A stretch of 27,171 nucleotides of DNA from CAZAFD01 sp964484785 (GTDB lineage Bacteria > Pseudomonadota > Alphaproteobacteria > Rickettsiales > UBA1997), in the NCBI GenBank assembly GCA_964484785.1, contig CAZAFD010000011.1, forward strand, positions 1 through 27,171, read 5' to 3'. Every line of letters starts with the position of its first letter. Positions within the stretch are counted from its first letter, which is position 1. The position numbers were made by a program, and so were the translations under genes. The notes under the pieces are model-generated. The model was given only the letters and a program-made list of their open reading frames with translations, made no database searches and was not told where the DNA came from. Positions 24,193 through 27,171 of the stretch are shown here, piece after piece.

Positions 24193-24399
24193 TTAGAATA
24201 AGTGTTTTATAAAATTAATAAAAATTTTAAAATTTGTTGCACAGAACGTTGTTATAGTACCCAGAATAGTAGTCACACTCCCCATCCCTAACAAAGACAT
24301 TAAGTATATAATGCCGAAAAAACCTATTGCACCAACTACTAGTGTAAAAAGAATTCTACCGGCTACCAAACCAACTATTAACTTAACTAACCAGCTCAT
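24193..24399 (-). CDS. Small hydrophobic membrane protein, unknown
   Basis: Not recognised. 68 residues, almost entirely hydrophobic and Gly-rich: two membrane helices (about 4-36 with VGLVAGRILFTLVVGAIGFF, and about 38-64), one cysteine, and a basic end. There is no cleavable signal. It leads a probable operon with the 113-residue protein and tilS. The size and topology recall VirB2 pilins or phage minor membrane proteins, but no family motif supports either. Confidence 0.65.
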   Translation of the reverse strand: MSWLVKLIVGLVAGRILFTLVVGAIGFFGIIYLMSLLGMGSVTTILGTITTFCATNFKIFINFIKHLF

Positions 24400-24527
24400 A
24401 TCGCTATTTAGTAATTTACCTAAGTGAGATTATTGACGGCTTTTTTAAAAATTCAACATATTCTTTCTATAAAGATACTATAATTTTCTGCTGATGTTCT
24501 AAGGATTGGTTCTTTAGAAATATTTGC

Positions 24528-24555
24528 TTGATTTTAAGGTGTATGAGTTTACACT
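24528..24555 (+). promoter_or_regulatory. Candidate sigma-70 promoter for sspB
   Basis: TTGATT (24528-24533) and TACACT (24550-24555) are separated by 16 bp and lie 27 bp upstream of the sspB ATG, giving a short leader. Each hexamer matches consensus at four of six positions, and AT-rich DNA yields such pairs by chance. Confidence 0.35.
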
Positions 24556-24582
24556 AGTGCAACCTGATAAAAAATTAATAAC

Positions 24583-25074
24583 ATGGATAGAGATACGCAT
24601 TTCATAAACTATAATGTGCTGATAGAAAGAGCAATGCGAGATGTTGTTAAGTATGTTTTAAAAAAAATACAAAAAAGCAATAGCGTAAAAAATTATTGTT
24701 TCGTGTTTCACATAGATACAAATTATAAAGGTGTTATTTTACCTAATTATATTAAGTTGCAGTATCCGCATGAGATTACTCTGATATTACAACACCAATT
24801 TGATAATTTAGTAGTAAGGAATAACTCTTTTTCTGTTAATTTAAGTTTTAGTGGCAAGATGGAACATGTAGTTATTCCTTTTGGCGCTATAATGATTTTT
24901 TCTGATCAGGAGGCTGGCATTGAGCTGAGATTTGACCAATGTAGATATGATGAAATTTTGGATGATGAAATGGATGATTTTTGTGACAATTCCACTTTAA
25001 ATCATGAACAAGAAGATGTAAATAATTTAATAGATTTTAATTCTATAAAAAAAGCTGATATGACTAACAATTAA
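24583..25074 (+). CDS. sspB: ClpXP adaptor SspB (alphaproteobacterial type)
   Basis: SspB tethers ssrA-tagged and some other proteins to the ClpXP protease. The fold signature is clear: INYNVLIERAMRDVVKYVL (N-terminal helix), VFHIDTNYKGVILPNYIKLQYPHEITLILQHQFDNL, read as FHIDTNYKGV, LQYPHEITLILQHQFDNL, then FSVNLSFSGKMEHVVIPFGA and IMIFSDQEAGIELRF. After about residue 125 comes an acidic flexible tail that would normally end in a ClpX-binding motif; here the last residues are FNSIKKADMTNN, with little obvious similarity. 163 residues is typical. It is followed by plsY 10 bp downstream. Confidence 0.93.
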   Translation: MDRDTHFINYNVLIERAMRDVVKYVLKKIQKSNSVKNYCFVFHIDTNYKGVILPNYIKLQYPHEITLILQHQFDNLVVRNNSFSVNLSFSGKMEHVVIPFGAIMIFSDQEAGIELRFDQCRYDEILDDEMDDFCDNSTLNHEQEDVNNLIDFNSIKKADMTNN

Positions 25075-25084
25075 GAGGAAGTTT

Positions 25085-25693
25085 ATGTGGAATGTATATT
25101 TGATTTTTTATCTAATGTGCAGCTACCTAGTGGGCTCTATACCTTTTGGTTATTTGATATATAAGATAATAGCAAAAGATGATATTCGTAAATACGGTTC
25201 TGGTAATATAGGTAGTACCAATGTTGGCAGACTATTGGGTAGAAAGTATGCTATTATTACTTTTGCTTTGGATGCCATAAAAGGAGCGGTAATGGTTGTT
25301 GTTGCTAGAATATTTTTACCAAATTTTAATATAATAGCATATTTGGCTGGTTGTTCTGCAATTTTAGGGCACATATATAGTGTTTACTTAGGCTTTAAAG
25401 GTGGAAAGGGATTCGCTACGTTTATTGCAGTTGTGTATGCCTTGAACATATGGCTGGGTCTAATTATGTCGGTTACATGGCTAATTGTTTTTAAAATTAC
25501 AAAGATTTCAGCCTTAGCTGCTTTGTTGTCCTTGTCTATTTTAAATTGCGCTTCGTGGGTTTTAGTAAATCTTCGTGGGGCGATAGTTCTTCTTTTAATG
25601 AGTGGTCTTATAGTGTATAGACATAAGAATAATATTGAAAGACTCATTAGTGGTAATGAGTTAGCTTTTAAAAAAAGAATTAAAAATCTTTAA
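25085..25693 (+). CDS. plsY: Glycerol-3-phosphate acyltransferase PlsY
   Basis: Integral inner-membrane enzyme that transfers an acyl group from acyl phosphate to glycerol-3-phosphate, the first step of phospholipid synthesis. The three conserved loops are present: YLVGSIPFGYLI with YGSGNIGSTNVGR (motif 1), GHIYSVYLGFKGGKGFAT (motif 2), and the third near the end around HKNNIERLISGNE. Five hydrophobic segments and 202 residues fit the family. A good Shine-Dalgarno (AGAGGAAG, 25074-25081) precedes the ATG, right after the sspB stop, indicating co-transcription with sspB. Confidence 0.97.
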   Translation: MWNVYLIFYLMCSYLVGSIPFGYLIYKIIAKDDIRKYGSGNIGSTNVGRLLGRKYAIITFALDAIKGAVMVVVARIFLPNFNIIAYLAGCSAILGHIYSVYLGFKGGKGFATFIAVVYALNIWLGLIMSVTWLIVFKITKISALAALLSLSILNCASWVLVNLRGAIVLLLMSGLIVYRHKNNIERLISGNELAFKKRIKNL

Positions 25694-25757
25694 AAATAAA
25701 AATTCTGTTATATACTAACGGTTATATTAAGATTATATTAATGACATAGTAAGTGTT

Positions 25758-26036
25758 ATGGAAAACGAAGATTTTGATAAGTCAATGACTGAACTAGAGA
25801 ATATTCTTGATCGGCTAGAAAACGAAGAAGATACTTTGAGTGAACAGGAAAGTGAAGAATTGTATAAAAAAGCAGAAATTCTAAAAGATCATTGTAAGGA
25901 ATTGCTAAAAAAAGAGAAGGAAGAAATTATTAAAGTTGCGCAAGAAAACAATATATCTCTTGATGACCTCAATCTTGATGAAGATTTAGATGATGAAGAA
26001 TATGAAGAAGATGATGATATAACAGAAGATGAATAA
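25758..26036 (+). CDS. xseB: Exodeoxyribonuclease VII small subunit XseB
   Basis: Small helical subunit that binds XseA to form exonuclease VII, which degrades single-stranded DNA. The two-helix core matches: FDKSMTELENILDRLENEED, then LYKKAEILKDHCKELLKKEK, as in the family pattern FE.AL.ELE.IV..LE and LY..G..L..HC...L. After about residue 60 it carries an unusual extension ending in a very acidic tail (residues 75-92, mostly Asp and Glu), which makes it 92 residues instead of about 80. It lies 64 bp after plsY and directly before a strong terminator. xseA is not in the window. Confidence 0.8.
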   Translation: MENEDFDKSMTELENILDRLENEEDTLSEQESEELYKKAEILKDHCKELLKKEKEEIIKVAQENNISLDDLNLDEDLDDEEYEEDDDITEDE

Positions 26037-26063
26037 TGAAATATTTATTTGATTTAAAAAATT

Positions 26064-26090
26064 AGAGCCACAGCAAGTGGCTCTTTTTTA
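26064..26090 (+). terminator. Strong rho-independent terminator after xseB
   Basis: AGAGCCAC (26064-26071) pairs with GTGGCTCT (26077-26084) around a 5-nt loop and is followed by TTTTTTA. It lies 27 bp after the xseB stop and ends the sspB-plsY-xseB run. Confidence 0.92.
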
Positions 26091-26105
26091 TTGTAACTAG
26101 AATAA

Positions 26106-26815
26106 ATAATACGCAGGATAAAGGAGGTTTATACTGTTAAAATATTTTTGTTGAGATATATATTTGAAAGCGCTGTTATTTTTGCTGAGACAGAGGGTCT
26201 ATCAGAAAATATATCTATAGACAAAGACAGTAAGACACTAATGTTAACTAACAATAGTTCTTTAGAAAAACTTATATAACATCACTAATGCTACTACTTG
26301 GTTTAGTATTTAAGCATCCAGACTTGTAAGGTTTAGCTCCTTTTTAAGTAATCATATATATTTCTTACATGATGAGAAATATCTTCAAATAAAGAAAAAT
26401 ACCCCAATTGATTACTTTGATATTCTACTGAGAAACATAGCCCGCTGGATAGGTATACCAACGTAGGATATGTTCTTGTAACGGAAGCAATTGATTTTTT
26501 ACCTCTTTTCGAAGAGGAAATCTTTTTAAAGATATTGAATCTTATTTACTTTAAGATTTTATTATATAGTCCTTAATAAGGAAATTGATCGCAATAATCA
26601 GTTATTAAATACTATTGTGGCTAGCATGGATGAAAAATTAAGGTTCTACGTAAATCATTAGTAGATACTAAAGTTTTATAAGATTTAATGATTTAATAAA
26701 ACCTTTTGCAAATGTATGCTGTATAAGTAGAGTTTCTGATATAACTCAGATATGTGCTAAACAAGTAAGTGCAAATAAAAACTACAAAACAAAAAACTTC
26801 CACCCACTCTTATAG
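26106..26815 (+). pseudogene. Decayed gene, family unknown (multiple frameshifts and stops)
   Basis: No intact ORF exists here, yet a consensus Shine-Dalgarno (AAGGAGGT, 26121-26128) is followed by five overlapping open fragments in all three + frames. They are 26106-26279 (YIFESAVIFAETEGLSENIS), 26314-26475 (KYLQIKKNTPIDYFDILLRN), 26421-26576 (GYVLVTEAIDFLPLFEEEIF), 26539-26664 (KEIDRNNQLLNTIVASMDEK) and 26672-26815 (DLIKPFANVCCISRVSDITQ). Fragment 1 passes smoothly into fragment 2 if one base is removed near the A-run at 26266-26270, giving LENLYNITNATTWFS; a TAA at 26311 interrupts next. The pieces look protein-like, unlike random AT-rich translation. The first join faintly resembles the N-box of a histidine kinase ATPase domain, but later pieces do not support that. 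A complete copy elsewhere or in relatives would identify it. Confidence 0.45.
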
Positions 26816-26832
26816 CTGAGCCGGTGGAAGTT
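26791..26832 (-). terminator. Rho-independent terminator for the TPR-like gene
   Basis: On the - strand, AACTTCCACC (from 26832) pairs perfectly over 10 bp with GGTGGAAGTT (to 26795) around an 18-nt loop, followed by TTTTGTTTTG. It lies 27 bp past the stop codon of the gene at the right edge. Confidence 0.88.
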
Positions 26833-26858
26833 GTAGTGTTTATAGTATTATTAATTAA

Positions 26859-27171
26859 TTATTTATAATAAGACGTTGCCAAGTCTGGTCGTGATAAAGA
26901 TAATTCCTTTAGATCATCATGGCCGCTACTATCCCCCATTGATAATTTAGTTCTGCCGCGTAGATAGAGCGCATTATCCATGATGTGTTTTTGTCTTGGC
27001 GTTAAAACTTCACCTTTACGGCTTAACACATCTAATGCTGTAGTTGTATAATTAACAACTAACTTATTTTTTGTGTTCTTTTGCAAAGTCTCATCCATTA
27101 AATATATAGTTGCCAATAAGTAATTAGCTTCAGCCGAATCATATTTATTCACTAGTTTCTTATAACAGTTT
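26859..27171 (-). CDS. C-terminal part of a TPR-like protein (5' end outside window)
   Basis: The frame is open to the right edge of the window (preceding codons read NCYKKLV), so the start is beyond it; a GTG at 27152 is probably internal. The visible 103 residues are helical with a tetratricopeptide-like unit, KYDSAEANYLLATIYLMDE, and a second helix pair around TPRQKHIMDNALYLRGRTKLSMGD. TPR repeats mediate protein-protein contacts. The final segment (LKELSLSRPDLATSYYK) is a plausible capping helix. No further function can be read from this fragment. It ends at its own terminator. Confidence 0.65.
   Translation of the reverse strand, partial: NCYKKLVNKYDSAEANYLLATIYLMDETLQKNTKNKLVVNYTTTALDVLSRKGEVLTPRQKHIMDNALYLRGRTKLSMGDSSGHDDLKELSLSRPDLATSYYK

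Noticed and set aside
24193..24399. VirB2-like pilin or phage minor membrane protein
   Set aside because: Size and two helices are suggestive, but there is no signal peptide cleavage site, no family motif, and the neighbours are tilS and an unknown protein rather than vir or phage genes.
26106..26815. Sensor histidine kinase remnant
   Set aside because: One repaired junction resembles an N-box, but the later fragments do not continue into G-box-like sequence, so no family is assigned.
1..27171. CRISPR array, insertion sequence, prophage or defence island
   Set aside because: No regularly spaced repeats, terminal inverted repeats, transposase, integrase or cas-like genes are visible; the only repeats are the ligA hexamers and a 2-copy 10-mer.

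Overview
The window is AT-rich, densely packed bacterial chromosome and fits the alphaproteobacterial order Rickettsiales or a close relative. Three kinds of evidence support this: scattered components of a P-type (vir/rvh) type IV secretion system (VirB8, VirB9 and a VirB4 with degraded ATPase motifs); alphaproteobacterial marker families (an IalB-like secreted protein, SspB, an XRE regulator starting DRYVGSRLKMRR, ZapA); and a visibly decayed gene among short intergenic gaps. The lineage is inferred from gene families and layout, not from a phylogeny. An intracellular lifestyle is likely but not proven.

Layout. Positions 1-1797 (+) hold the 3' part of ligA, followed in the same frame, after three consecutive stop codons, by an ORF that reads as only the C-terminal dimerisation domain of long-form ribosome hibernation factor HPF. 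Positions 1915-3181 (-) are the ribosomal operon rpsF-rpsR-rplI with a clear terminator. Positions 3378-5961 (-) hold a bifunctional class A penicillin-binding protein overlapping a PflA-type radical-SAM activase. Positions 6039-8605 (+) are virB8-virB9-pheS, tightly packed. Positions 8692-11743 (-) run IalB-like protein, uppP, an unknown charged protein, and class II aldolase fba. htpG (+) and recG (-) converge on a shared hairpin at 13872-13893. An XRE regulator (+) follows.

The RNA section (16846-17303, - strand) carries rnpB and, about 3 nt downstream of its 3' pairing strand, tRNA-Ser(CGA). RNase P cleavage of that tRNA would therefore also trim RNase P RNA itself. Next come virB4b-rarA (-), a coiled-coil gene plus zapA (+), a probable 6S RNA (22406-22576, +) with a perfect TATAAT box, and a (-) group of two small membrane proteins plus tilS. 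Then come sspB, plsY and xseB (+) with a strong terminator. Positions 26106-26815 contain no intact gene but five overlapping open fragments in all three + frames behind a strong Shine-Dalgarno, most simply a frameshifted pseudogene. The window closes with the 3' end of a TPR-like gene (-).

Functionally, the window mixes envelope building (PBP1, UppP, PlsY, IalB-like, ZapA), DNA repair (LigA, RecG, RarA, XseB), translation and RNA maturation (S6, S18, L9, PheS, TilS, RNase P, tRNA-Ser), protein quality control (HtpG, SspB) and host-interaction secretion (VirB8/B9/B4b). I found no CRISPR array, insertion sequence, prophage or toxin-antitoxin pair, and no convincing wholly new system. The observations most worth pursuing are the rnpB-tRNA tandem, the stand-alone HPF C-terminal domain, the degenerate VirB4, the orphan PflA and the predicted 6S RNA.
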